Below are positions 1-11,738 of a DNA stretch of 64,000 nt, in pieces. The DNA comes from Coix lacryma-jobi var. lacryma-jobi (Eukaryota > Streptophyta > Magnoliopsida > Poales > Poaceae). The first letter of the stretch is position 1. Each line of letters opens with the position of its first letter. The DNA lies in assembly GCA_009763385.1 (NCBI GenBank), contig CM019822.1, positions 7,410,127 to 7,474,126 on the forward strand. The letters are read 5' to 3'. The position numbers were made by a program, and so were the translations under genes. The notes below the pieces were generated by a model, which saw only the letters and a list, made by a program, of their open reading frames with translations, was not told where the DNA came from and did not search any database.

Positions 1-253
1 CAAAATAATATGGGTGGGCAAAACACATGAAAAGGAATTACATAAACAATAGAATACACAAATATGAGCCGCTTAATGGATCATGTACAGTCACCATGCA
101 GCCCTACGCTTTAGACTTAAGATGTCAATAGTAGACACTACAAAAGTTCCACGTACAATGAATGCATCACAGCTTAATGGATGCCCTTGCAATTATCTCA
201 AAACATGAAAATATTTAACTCATGTACTGTCATTAAATGTATTAATGATTTAC

Positions 254-3200
254 CTTGGGTGGTCATCAAAAAGTTCATTGTTATGCTCCCCAGAAGATGA
301 TTCTAATTCCCACAGTGCAGGTTTTCCCTGCTGTGGCTGGAAGTACCCCAAAAATCTGAAATACAAGGGGAACACCTCGTAATAATATATAACAAAACAC
401 TCACAGCCACACTACAACAGATAAAAAAAAGGAAACAAACTACTCTGCCAAACAAACACTAATACCCAGTAAAAACGTACAAGTTTATAGCAGCCTGTTT
501 GTTAGCATCTATACAGGTGTTGCTGTAGTGCCGCTGAAGTGTCCTAAAGAACTCTTGTGACTGAATAAAGAGCTTCAAGTGACCTCTCTTTGCAGAGAAT
601 ACCTTCAGAAAAGAACACAGAAAAAATTAGAGCGATGCTGAAACAAAACATAACATAGGGGGAAAAAGACAACATGCCACAAAGCAATACAGATATAATC
701 TTCATTAGAGGAATGGTAGCTTTGCTTGTTGGAGATGTGGCATTAGAAATAAAAATGGGCCCATTTGTTTTAGCTTGACCATTGAACTGGTAGGTTACTA
801 GCCTATTAAGAGATTGGAACAATGAAAAGATTGTTCATTATGCATCACTTTTCCCACTTTGCACACAGCTACATTCACTGTCATGATTAGCTTTCATCGA
901 GGTTCAGAAGACAGTAATGCATTTAAAAACTGTAGGACAACTATACAATGTGCTTTCATTTTTTATTATCACCATTAAAGTTCAAATTTTATATCTAAAC
1001 GAGGAGCTGCTGCCACGGCCCACGAGAACAGTTTGTGTACAGCATCTTGGAAGTCTGTCTATGGTGCTAATTGCAGATGTCACTTAAATAGATAGAGCTG
1101 ATACAGCTGTAGTGTAGCAAACTATTTTTCTTTCCATGCATAAGGTAATAGCTCAATTTTTCAATAGAAACAATGGTATGAAAACAAGCAAGCTCATCCA
1201 TTGTCAATTCTAGTATACTAGGCTGGAAGCAGTTAGTCGTGAAAGAGTAAAGCACAAAGCAAGAATCTTAGTATGCTCACATGCTACACTGCAACTTGAG
1301 CTAATGAATTGACCAGCTCTAACAACTCCCAACCAGATGTATTCCCTTCCTAGCATTACAACCAAAGAACATGCCACAAATTACCTTGTTATGTGCAGCA
1401 GAACCGCTATACTGTACAGCAAGTGTGTCACCCATCCTCTCATAAAAGTGCATCAAATGATGGGCCAAGGGAGCTTCTAAACCTAGTTCTGGAGATTCTA
1501 TAGAACCAAGCGCATGCAGTTGATGTCCAAGAGCAGCTAAACCATATGCATACTGAGCAACATTGGTACGATCCAAGCAATCTATGCAGTTTGTCCGTAA
1601 GACACCTTTTTGGAACTTTGGTGGTTTTGGTGGTGCCAGTCCACTATTCTCAAATTTGTCTTCTGCAGTTGCATTACCAGAGGAATCAGAGCTGCCAGAG
1701 ATATCCTCTTGGGATACATCACCAACAATCTCAGTGCATTCTGTGTTGTCACTATTGTTGTCATCACATAAATATGGATCAAGAGCACTCCTGTAAAGCA
1801 TAAATGAGAAAAACAGATTAATTTTTCAAAGAAAAATTTTGAGGTAGCATGCAACAGAGAGTGAACTGTATAGCGAACAAGCTAAAATTGGGGGAAAAGC
1901 CTTACAATAGGGTGGGCCATTGTGCCGAAGTCTCAGAACTTGGTGCAACTTGACAAGAGAAGAACTCGGTTAAATTCAGAGCCCGAAATGCCACTTTCAG
2001 AAGGACATCAAGTACATTTGTAGGTTTTCTGAAACAGAACTACATCAATAACACACACTACAAAACAAATCGCGGTAGAAAACAAACAAGAAATATAACA
2101 ATGAATACCCTTGCGAGTTTTGATGAAGATCCCAATGTAAGAACCTCAGATGATTCTCTTCTGACAGGCTCTTGTTTATTATCTTGATCGCCTTATCAAA
2201 TTCTCGGCGGAGTATAGACTCTCGCCTCTCACGTGTCTTCCAAGTAAATAACAATGACAACCATAAGAGCAGCATACAAAAAATTATCATTCATGTGGCA
2301 GATACAATGACAAGATGATGCTACTCCAGAATAAGGTAAACTCACCTTAATCAAGTTTAAGATAATGATAGGGTTTCCATATCTTGCTCTAAGATTTTCA
2401 AAATGAAGCTTGGTAGCTTCATAATTATTCTCCATTTCATGCACTGAAAAAATGGGAAAGTTTTACTTGTGGAGTTGATGAAAATGATGGGTGCATAATA
2501 GTAAGGTTTTCAAACTTACATATTATATTAGGTTTAAGATTCAATTTTGATGTCTCCTGTGACCAGAATAGTGGAATTGAACCCCTGTTCTGCACAACAG
2601 AACTTACTTCAGTAGGCCCAGGCACAGCTTCATAGACAATTTGCTCGGTCTCCACGTCATTTGCTACTCTGCCCTTCTCATTCACCCCCCTCTTTAAATA
2701 TCTGTTCAATATCTGTTAAATTAAGTCCAAAAATCGTGCCAAACTAGAAAAAGAGACAGTTTATTTAACCAATAAGTTTGAAGTACAAACCTGGTTCCAG
2801 CATAATGTCTCGATCGTCTAGCAATGAGTGTGAGCATAATATCCTTGCCAGATATTGGGAATTTATCCTAAAAACATGACAGATAGTCTAAGTAGGACAG
2901 TGGGGTACAGAAACAGAGAGAGAGAGAAAGAGAGAGAGAGAAACAGTCAATGTAATCCTGTTAGACAGAACAACCAGATGAACCCAATAACAGGCTCACA
3001 GCTGATGATTGTTGTACCTCTTTTCTGGAATAAAAGCATTTATCGTATTTTCTCCTTAATAAGTGAGTATCTAATTCAAAGGAAACTAGTTTCTTAAGCA
3101 TGTACCTGCTTAAAGAAACCATGGACCAATGCGACAGTCCACAAAGTATTTCTGAGACAATTACGGATCCGTCGTGTCAGAAACTCATTCCAGACAAAGT

Positions 3201-5242
3201 TTGTCTCATATAGGGTCCATCCATCCTGTGGATCAGTCAAGTTCTTCTGAAGACTTCTCATAATGTGGTATGAGTAGCTGAAAAAGAAATCCTTCCTAAG
3301 ATCAAGTGCATTCAATATCTTCCTGTATCTGCAGGATTACAAAAAAAAAGGACAGCTTATTGTTAAGAACTGTGCTAATGCAGTGTCAGTGGAAGAAAAG
3401 TGGGAAAGATCGTTCACAATTCATTACTTATTTCAAAAGAGATAGTATTATACATAGTTAACTGTAGATCTGGAGAAATTAAATTGCAAATGAAATAAAC
3501 GTAAACCTCCTTTGGAATACAATAGTTTTTTTTATTACATGGATCCTTCAGACAGTGGCATTTGAGGGCACAGCATACAAAAGAGCAATGGCGCCTAAAA
3601 AAGTTCTTAACAACACTAGACAATAACTTGTAGTTTTTCTACTGCTAGATTGATTAAACACTAAACAAAAAGCATAAAATAAATAAGCTAGAAAAACAAT
3701 GACATTTTTCACACAAGATCCTTTTCCTCGATCATCCCAAACATTTTAACTTAATGAAGAAAATAGAAACACAGTTTGGTAGTTTGATACTGCAATGGAA
3801 CCAAACTAACCTGTTCTCGTCCTTGTTGTTTTCAAAAGAAGATCTTGTCTTAGAATTTGCCAATTCAACCATTGAAGTCCTAGTCACCTGGTACACTGGA
3901 TGACCAAAGATTTCTCCAATTTTTTTCTGCTCGGTAATAATCAACATGTAATATGGCCCAAGGAACTTGATGAAACCTGGGAAAATAAATTCTTCATCAG
4001 ATATATGTATACAAATGTAATTCATTCATGGTTTGTAAAACAAACAAGGAAAGGAACATTTACCAATTATGCCATAAAACTTTGTAACAAATTTTACTCC
4101 GCCAGTTGACCTGTGCTCTTCATCAAGACCCTTCAACAAGTCAGGATGTTCACTTTCAGTATATACAGTAGAACACTCATCTACCACAAGCTCTGACGGC
4201 TCTGATCTATCAATCGTGAGTAATCTCCAAAGTGTTCCGTCAGAATTAGTTCCTAGAACGTAAAGTCTCTGCAAATTAAAGCAAACCATACTTAGAATTA
4301 GGGTCAGATGTGATAAGTAATTGCATCAATTATTGAACGGATAAATAATCAATTCAATCAACAGTTTGATGACTGAATTTCTAACACTGTGACCAACAAC
4401 AGGTTATTGTATCCTTTTATTCACAGATGGAGTATTATAGATAGATACAGGGAGAAGTTTCACCAAACTAAGCTTTCGCCCATCCCACTTTATTCTACCC
4501 AGCACTGCTTAAACAATGTCCTTACTGAACTTCATAGTAGTTAACAATTCTCTATATATTGTTGAATTATTGCTAATAGTCTTACTAGGCATTTATTTGC
4601 AGACATGATCAGAGGTAAAAAACCAATCTGTTTTGTCCATGGCTTTAGAAACCAATTATCTATCATAGCTCCTAGTGCTAAGATTATAGGGATACCAAGA
4701 AAGTAAACAAAGTGGCAGGCAGATTGTAACATGTGAACTATAGGGAGACGGTTATGTTACCATCAAATCAAAGAAAGTGTTAAAGTCTAAGTATATTTCA
4801 ACAGATCATGGTTGAAGTGAATCCGTATGGAACGAAAACAAACAAATGCTCTGTAAGATAAACATTTCCACAACATGTTGCCATACCACGATTTGGACTA
4901 GTATTCCAGATTAATTGACGAAGAGGGGAGCTAAGCTATTGTCTAATCATCACAAGGGTGAATGATAGAAAAAAAAATCAAATTTTTTCGGCGAAGACAC
5001 GAGAAGATTTGACTCAGAGACAGTTGGCGCGAAATGACAATTCCGAACAACACGAACTGATAGAATTACCAACAACGGGGGTCGAACGCGTACTCCGACC
5101 CATACCGAATCAACCAGCCGATCCGGAGGCCTGACTGAACGGTTCCTTCCCTCAGCACGCACGCACGCATTGGTAGGCTTACCGACTCGCTCTCGTGGAG
5201 CTCAAAGCTCTGCAGGCAAGCGCGGTCCGCGTCGTGCTCCAT
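254..5242 (-). CDS. SAC-domain phosphoinositide phosphatase (3' end beyond window)
   Basis: This gene encodes a phosphoinositide phosphatase of the plant SAC family, which removes phosphates from inositol lipids on endomembranes. Twelve exons, in transcript order, are 5242-5183, 4268-4064, 3976-3811, 3328-3106, 2867-2791, 2701-2520, 2443-2346, 2236-2109, 2028-1906, 1790-1385, 602-481 and 355-254. All have GT-AG borders and consistent phase. They give about 630 residues; the family is usually longer, so the last exons lie left of base 1. The catalytic Cx5R motif is in RTNCIDCLDRTNVAQYA, with its cysteine near residue 488. Family landmarks include IDRSEPSEL, FFFSYSYHIM, LFWSQE and RYGNPIIILNLIK. 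The start is MEHDAD at 5242; the frame upstream of it has no other ATG. A telo-box-like AACCCTAAA lies upstream at 5358-5366. The sequence most resembles the SAC2-5 (FIG4-like) plant group, but I cannot fix the paralogue. The acceptor before exon 8 has a weak pyrimidine tract. Confidence 0.93.
2910..2942. repeat. GA-rich microsatellite in SAC intron 4
   Basis: An interrupted (GA)n tract lies in the intron between exons 4 and 5 of the SAC gene. It is a simple repeat with no coding role. Confidence 0.8.
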
Positions 5243-7037
5243 GGCGGCCGCGCCTCCGCCGTCCGCGGCCGGCACCGGCCCCAGCCGGATCGCCCGCCCG
5301 CGCCACCCTCCTCAGGCCCCGCTGCCGCCGGATCCCCGCCGCGGCGCCCCCGGTCGGAACCCTAAATCCCCCGCCGGCAGCTTGAGGTAGAGCATTCCCC
5401 GCGGCGTCCCCCCGGCGAATCAGAGCGGCTCCCGCGCGCGCCGGGCTCTGCTGGACCCCCCGCCTCGGGGCCAACGGCCAGGGGTCCGGCCCGGCCCTTC
5501 GCGGCGCGTCACCGAATGCTCCCTTCTCGGGCAGGGAAGGCTCGGGAGGCCAAGAGAATTCCGCGAGGCCAAGGAATCCGCTGGCGCAAGAGGTGGGATG
5601 GGATGGGAGGAGTAGGAGGAGGTTGCGGCGAGTACAGCTGCTGCACCGCACGTCTGGAGACTCGAGAGGAGGAGGAGGCCCTGGGCCTGTTACGGCGTGT
5701 GGTTTTTTTCCCGTTTAAATTTGGCTGGAAAAATCCGTTCGATCTGTTGCCCTGCTGGGACGGTAACACTAACCAGATAAGCACAGGAGGGATGGGATGG
5801 GTGAGGCATCTTTGGAAGGTGACACTGGTATTTGCAGCCTGGCGAGGCCGTAATGACCGTGAAAGACGTAATTAGGGCGCAATTTGAGAGGTACAGGTCA
5901 GTTTCCTGCCTGCAATTCAGCGAGCAAGAGTTTTGCGTATCCATATATATCAAATTATTTGAATTTTTATCGCATTTTTATATATTGTTACACTCCACAA
6001 AAGGAAAGTTACTGTTGTAGTTAGCTACTGATGAGCTGTGCGTTAATAATGTACTAGTACAGCGGTGGTACTGATGAAGGTTTTTTTTTTAGTACAATAG
6101 TGTATACTACCTTCGTCCTAAAAAAATGCAATTCCAAATGACACTTGATTAAATCTCTAGTGATAATATTTACATTTATGGATTTAAATAAATTTGTTAT
6201 AAAAATACATTTCGTAACTAATCTAATGATACTTATTTGGTATCATAAATGTTGTTACTTTTTAATCTGTAATAATTGGTCAAAGTTGTTAATAAGATAC
6301 TAAAAAGTGTTAAAATTATATTCTTTCTAGGCTCCAGAAAATGTGTTTGCTTCATGATTACGTCTGCGAGGGAAAAGAGAGTTCCGGCAAATTGGGGTTT
6401 CAAGGAGCTGTCTTTGTTACATTCCAGCGCAAGGAAAGGAAGAAATATTCAGGTGCGACAAGTTCACATGTTATTTTTTATATTTGGCAACGCCAACTCT
6501 GTGTTACAAAACTTCATGACATTTGTCCATGACTCACTATATCTATCTCGCGTAGTTTTCATGGCCGGTTTATAAATATATAAGAATAATATATTATATA
6601 AATTTCAATGCCAGCTGGTGTCAGCTCATTAACATGCCATGAGCCAATCCATCCAGCTCAAAAAATATATATTAATTAACCATAGACTATATATTTCCTA
6701 GTTTCCAAATTTTCTAAATTTGGAGTCGTTCTATCTTTTTAAAATTCATAATTTTTACTACATTATATCTAGATACATAGAAAAATTGTATATTTAGAAA
6801 AGCCACAGTTTGAAATTGAGGAAGTAGCAAACATAAGTTTGTTGCGCAAGTACCTAGACGACTTGCTGCTCGAGGTTTATTAGCGATTACGTCATCTGTT
6901 CTAATTTGTATTAAAATCGGACCCTGTATCATGGTTGTACATGCGTTGTTTTAGGTCATATGGGTAGACATGAGCTTAGGTCACGGACAGAACATAGAGT
7001 GTGCAAGAGCTCTTATCAAACAATACACGTAAAAGTA
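5243..7037. other. SAC upstream region and intergenic DNA, no gene recognised
   Basis: About 650 bases next to the SAC start are very GC-rich and probably hold its promoter and 5' UTR. Beyond 5900 the DNA becomes AT-rich. A worn Stowaway-like stretch, with one CTACCTTCGTCC-type end, lies around 6107-6290. The short open frames here are proline/arginine-rich by-products of GC content, with no recognisable domain. Confidence 0.5.
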
Positions 7038-7233
7038 GGGTCTATTTAATAGGGCTCCTTCTCGGCTCTAGCTGTGGCTCCGGCTCTCCTACGGAGAAGT
7101 CCTGCCAAACACTTTGTTGCAGAAGCCATTATTTCGTGAAAAATATATGTGTCGGAGTTGTTTTGAAGGAGCCAAAAAATGGCTCTGGCTCCTCTGGAGG
7201 AGCCTCTCGGAAGGAGCCATGCCAAACACCCTC
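7038..7233. mobile_element. MITE with imperfect terminal inverted repeats
   Basis: The left end GGGTCTATTTAATAGGGCTCC and the reverse complement of the right end, GAGGGTGTTTGGCATGGCTCC, are related imperfect inverted repeats around a GC-rich core of repeated GGCTCC words. There is no coding capacity. The target duplication is not clear, so the family (probably Tourist-like) is an inference. Confidence 0.55.
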
Positions 7234-7423
7234 TTAATACTTTAGTAAAACCGATCAAGACTTCTATACACACAAGGAACTTAAGAGATAGACAGACAAG
7301 GGGAGAAAGAGTGAGATGGACCGGGCCAAGCAACCAAGAAAGAAATTTTCTTCTTTTAACATTAGATATAGTGTATATATAAGAAAATATGCATATTGAC
7401 ATCGTAAGATAGCATTGCTATAA

Positions 7424-7781
7424 GGTCAGTCTTAATGGAGTTTTATGAGAGATTTCATATATATTAAATAGGGTGTCACATCAGTTTTTTTTATGAAACT
7501 AGGATGAGAGAGAAGGAAAATGTTTCATCCACACGAAACCTTTGAGCGTTGTTTCCAAAACGGTGAAATCTTGGTGAAACCCCTATTGAAAGCGTCATTG
7601 TGTTTCATCTCATACAACGCGCGCGACTCGAGAGAGAAAAACAAGAGATAAAGAGGGATCATGGGACCACAAAGCATATGAAACTGTGCATTGAAATTGT
7701 ATATTGAGGGAGAGATCTATTTCATCTGTGATTTCATTTGTCTTGGAAACCGAGAGATAAAATTGTGGATTGAAACTGGTC
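7424..7781. mobile_element. Tourist-like MITE, copy A (TAA target duplication)
   Basis: The element starts GGTCAGTCTTAATGG and ends GGATTGAAACTGGTC, flanked by TAA at 7421-7423 and 7782-7784. The inverted repeats match only partly. Related GTTTCATC/GAAAC words recur inside. The three-base target duplication fits PIF/Harbinger (Tourist). It is related by end sequence to the larger element at 7927-8785. Confidence 0.6.
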
Positions 7782-7926
7782 TAATTGCCCACAAAACATT
7801 CAAATGTCATGCACAAATATTTATCGAAGTTGTTGGCTAAAGTCTAATAATGGAGCAAACTGATAGTTTTGTTGGTTAGATTACTTATACTCGAACCTAG
7901 GTACCTACTTTTTATTTCAATACTAA

Positions 7927-8785
7927 GGCTAGTCTCGATGTCAAGTTTCATGTCCCGGTTTCCAACATGGTGAAACTTTGATATGAAACAGTATTCTCTC
8001 ACAGTGCAAAGTTTCATGGCAGGGTTTATATCTTAATTTACTATTTTTTGGGTCCCACCTATCCTAATCTTTTCTTCCTTGCTTCCTCTTCTCTACTGCA
8101 TCGAGCGCTTCTTCCATGGCGGAGGCAAGCCTCGGCCCCGCCCGCGATCGGCGGCTCGCGGCGGAGGCGCCCCGGCCTAACCCACGCTCGGTGGCTCGCG
8201 ACGGAGGTGCCTCGGACCCGCCCGCGCCCAGTGGCTCGCGGCGGAGGCGCCCCGGCCTGGCCCGCGCCCGGTGGCTCGCGGCGGAGGTGCCCCGGCACCG
8301 CCCGCGCCCCGCGGCTCGCGGCGGAGGCGCCCCGGCACCGCCCGCGCCTGGCGGCTCGCGGCGGAGGCGCCCCGGCCCCGTTCGCGCCCGGCGGCTCGCG
8401 GCGGAGGCGCCCCGGCCTCGCCCGCGCCCGACGGCTCACGGCGGAGGTGCCTCGGCCCCGCCCGGCGGTCGCACGCCCCGCAGCGACCCTCTGCTCGCAC
8501 CGGCGGCCGCCCGGCGGACCTCTGCTCGCGACCTGCGCGCAGTGCATCGGTGGCCTCGTCCACGGGATGCATCGAGGGATCTCCACGTGATGAAACAACC
8601 GAATAGTCTCAGTGCAGGATTCATTTGGATTTCATGGCGTTGGAAACACCGCTGAGCTCGTGTCGTGGGGATGAAACGAATCCCTTCTCTCTCCTGCTCG
8701 TTTCATGCAAAAAGTACAATTTTGCTGATGTGGCACTCTATTAAATGTGCGTGACACTCTCCATGAAATCTCATTGAGACTGACC
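7927..8785. mobile_element. Tourist-like non-autonomous element with GC-rich core
   Basis: The ends GGCTAGTCTCGATG and, reverse-complemented, GGTCAGTCTCAATGAG match well and are flanked by TAA on both sides (7924-7926, 8786-8788). Outer parts are AT-rich and full of GTTTCAT words like copy A. The centre is a GC-rich minisatellite (8150-8470) unlike the rest. There is no transposase. The core may be captured or amplified host DNA; that is inference. Confidence 0.7.
8150..8470. repeat. 40-bp GC-rich minisatellite, about 8 copies
   Basis: A 40-base unit with the core GGCTCGCGGCGGAGGCGCC recurs head to tail about eight times with a few substitutions per copy. Because 40 is not a multiple of three, each copy moves to the next frame. 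Long alanine/arginine/proline/glycine frames of 111-180 codons are therefore open in several frames on both strands. I treat these as artefacts, not genes. Confidence 0.9.
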
Positions 8786-8958
8786 TAAGTGGTTGTCCAC
8801 CGGCAACTGGATGTTTGTAATAACTTTGCCAACATCCGTCTCTTCAAAACATTCATAGAAATAAGATGTGCAAGTTTTTTACAAGACAAGTATATGTATT
8901 TGTATACGAACATCTTCATATTTAATGTATTTTTTTATTATTATATTAAAGGTTACTA

Positions 8959-9165
8959 CTCCCTCCAATCCAATTTAAAAAAAAATAGTTTAGTTTTTCT
9001 AGATATATGGATTTTGCTATATACTCCCTCCGTCCCATTGAGAGTGTCGCCCGGGAAGCGTGTTTGTGAGGGAGACACTGTTTTCTAACGACACTTTCAA
9101 TGGGACGGAGGGAGTACACTTATACAAAAGACAAAACATCTTGTAATAATTTAGAATGGACGGAA
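8959..9165. mobile_element. Stowaway MITE, outer element of nested pair
   Basis: The left end CTCCCTCCAATCC and the worn right end GGACGGAAT are flanked by TA. A second Stowaway (9024-9114) sits inside at an internal TA. Without that insert the outer element is about 115 bases. Confidence 0.75.
9024..9114. mobile_element. Stowaway MITE inserted in another Stowaway
   Basis: This is a 91-base element with near-perfect inverted ends CTCCCTCCGTCCCATTGA and its complement, flanked by TA (9022-9023, 9115-9116). It is cleaner than its host element, so it inserted later. Confidence 0.9.
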
Positions 9166-10163
9166 TACTAAAGAAACAACTTCTAGTAACCTTAAATTTT
9201 TGGCTACCGATCACTATTGATATCCCATTTTGACAGCAACCCAACGAAATTCCCTTGAACAAAAAAAAAAATCATGGTGGACAAGTTGGCAAGATTTGCA
9301 AATCACGGTCAGGTCAACCGGGCGGGTAGGGGCGAGAGATCGAGAAGGGGCGCCTGGCGCCTGCAGGTTTGATCTGCTAGCCGCCCGGCCCGGCTGGGGA
9401 TCCTCGGGGTTTGCGTGCCGGGGGCGCTTCAATCATTGATGAGACCTGATGGGACTTGGGAGCATCGGCCGGCCAGAGGCGAGCGCACGTTGCATGCGCC
9501 ACAAACTTTGGAACCTTTCCGTAGGCCCAACCGGACCTTCTTTTTGCCCACAAAAGGACCACACGACCTTGCGCTGTTGCGGCTGCACACAAAGTCCCTT
9601 AAAAAAACTCAGAGTGACAGTACGTGCCAGCTTAGTTTACTACCAAGAAAGGATATGAAAGACAGCCAAAAACAAAAAACTGTGGGGGTGGTGGCCTTAA
9701 CATGAAAATGATCTTGGTAGCAACGCTCATTATCTCTGTAGCAATTACGTAGATTACCATTATAAATTACATACGGTACGCGGGTACAAAATTCATCAGT
9801 TTGCTTGTATATATGTTCCACTTCCACCACGGTACGTCTCTGGAACGAATGAATGCCGCGTCATCCTCACGTATATATATGCTCAGCATCTACGTTTCAC
9901 ACACCGACGACCCATGAGTTCACCAACAATAGTTCTGAAATGGCCGGTGTCATGTGATCCTCGCAGCAGCACGTACTTATACATACACGTCACATATATA
10001 TATAATAATACGTACTTTTTTTCTCGTTCAACTCGAACAGCACACGTGTACATACATATATGCATTCGTGAACTGGTAAGAGCTTAATTTAAGATTACAT
10101 TGACATTATATATACATAGCATCACGTCCGTTTCGGCGATGAGCGACCGAGTTATATTATTAA
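9166..10163. other. Intergenic, no gene recognised
   Basis: Moderately GC-rich DNA at 9230-9600 passes into AT-rich DNA with short (TA)n runs and a repeated TACGTA motif. No open frame has a recognisable domain and I see no RNA gene. Confidence 0.45.
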
Positions 10164-10484
10164 GTCTTGGAGAGACGACGTGGATGGAAGGAGGCAGGCC
10201 GGGGAAAGAGCATCACGATTTGCGGCAAGAGTTCACCTCCATTTCGTTTGATCACTGTATAACCGTGAGTTTAATAGAGTAGCACATGATTTAGCTAGAT
10301 TAGCCATGTCATCCAAATTATCTTGTAATTGAGTCGATGAACCTCCTAGAGCTATTGTAGAAGCCTTGGTGAACGATGTAACATTATTTAAAGATCAATA
10401 AAGTGCGTCAAATGACTTTCCTAAAAAAAGGTCTTGGAGAGACGACGTGGATGGAAGGAGGCAGGCCGGGGAAAGAGCATCACG
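10164..10484. repeat. 54-bp direct repeats flanking a poly(A)-tailed insert
   Basis: Bases 10164-10217 and 10431-10484 are identical (GTCTTGGAGAGACGACGTGG and on). The 213-base insert between them (10218-10430) carries an AATAAA signal at about 10396 and ends CCTAAAAAAAG directly before the second copy. This is the layout of a retroposed transcript or 5'-truncated LINE with a target-site duplication. The duplication is far longer than is usual for L1-type insertion. Confidence 0.75.
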
Positions 10485-10626
10485 TCCCACTCCACTGGCA
10501 TCGGACGGGAATTGCACTGGGGGCCGTGGTGATTGAGGCGTGTCGGGTTAGATATGATATGATACACACACCCACGGAGCTCCAGCTCCCTGATCAGGCA
10601 TCGTTCCAAGAAATTCAGCAGACTAA

Positions 10627-10914
10627 GGGCCTGTTTAGTACAGCTCACAACAACTTCATGAGCTGTTGCGAGCTGTTTTTTTTTTTTTGCCAAACACCAT
10701 TTTACAAAAACAGCTTCACCCATGAAGCTGAAAAAAGTAGTTTTTCACAGTTTACACCTTCATTTCTCTCCCCCAATCATGCATGAAGTTGTTGGTGAAG
10801 CTGTTTTGTCAAACACTTTTTTTCAAAACAGCTCAGCTTCACCTAGTAAGTTCTCATGAAGCTATTTTCTAAAAAACAGCTTCACTAATGAAGCTGAGGT
10901 GTACCAACGGGGCC
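10627..10914. mobile_element. Tourist-like MITE (TAA target duplication)
   Basis: The ends GGGCCTGTTTAGTACAGCTC and, reverse-complemented, GGCCCCGTTGGTACACCTCAGC are flanked by TAA on both sides. The interior repeats AGCTTCA / TGAAGCT words in both orientations, giving strong secondary structure. It is non-coding. Confidence 0.8.
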
Positions 10915-10917
10915 TAA

Positions 10918-11507
10918 TTTCATCCTGCCATTTTCCTCGATCGCGCGAAGAATTGAAGGAGGCAATACACACGCTCTTCCTGGGCAGGTGTCGGCTGAGC
11001 TCCGATATTGTGCTCGACGCTTTTAGCCCAACGCTGGGTTTTAGTGCCGCTGATGTCGCACATCGCTAATCGTTTAGTACAAACCAATAATGTAATCTTG
11101 GAAGGGCTTCTTCAATTCGTTGTAGTTGGGCTAGCTAGCGCGCGTGTCGAGTGCGCGCCGCTTGCAACAAACGCCGGGTTGTTTTTCGGGGCGCTGTTAA
11201 CGGACGTGTAACAAATTCTCTTCGTCTGAATAAAATACGGGTACAAAAACCCGATGGCGAAAAAAAGAAAAGTGATGGAGGCGTGCAGGCGAAAGCGAGA
11301 GGAGCGAGCAGCGAGGCACGCAGACGCAGCAATAACCCACACTAGAAAATACGCCCGTGATGGTTCACATCACATGCACACCACGTGAACGCGCGCCGGC
11401 GGCGATGCTTCTGTCATCGTGACGGCGATGCGCGACGACTAGCTCTGCGCGCTGCATGCACGTGATACACTTGTGCCTGCGCATACGCTGATACGCATGC
11501 ATATTAT
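10918..11507. other. Intergenic, no gene recognised
   Basis: Mixed-composition DNA with many short inverted GCGCGC and TGCATGCA words. Frames on both strands at 11112-11345 overlap each other and have no domain signature. Confidence 0.4.
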
Positions 11508-11738
11508 GGGCATGTTTAGATTCCAAATTTTTACAAGATTCCCCATCACATCGAATCTTTAGACGTATGCATGGAGTATTAAATGTAGGTAAAAAGTATA
11601 ACTAATTGCACAGTTTGTCTGTAAATGTCGAGATGAATCTTTTGAGTCTAGTTGGTCCATGTTTGGACAAAGTTTGTCAAATAACAACGAAAGTGCTACA
11701 GGAACTTTACGCCAAAATTCCTACCAACTAAACACCCC
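11508..11738. mobile_element. Tourist-like MITE, 'GTTTAGTT' family, copy 1
   Basis: It has the family body (CATCGAATCTTTAGACG, GTAGGTAAAAA, CAAATAACAACGAAAGTGCT) and ends GGGCATGTTTAGATTCC ... AACTAAACACCCC. Four further copies lie at 43184, 47519, 55154 and 56100. Confidence 0.8.

Noticed and set aside
5202..5784. Frames of 91-149 codons upstream of the SAC gene
   Set aside because: Pro/Arg/Ala-rich products of a GC-rich promoter and leader; no domain.
8048..8655. Overlapping frames of 111-180 codons on both strands
   Set aside because: They are produced by the 40-bp GC minisatellite, which is open in several frames at once; the translations are Arg/Ala/Pro/Gly repeats with no domain.
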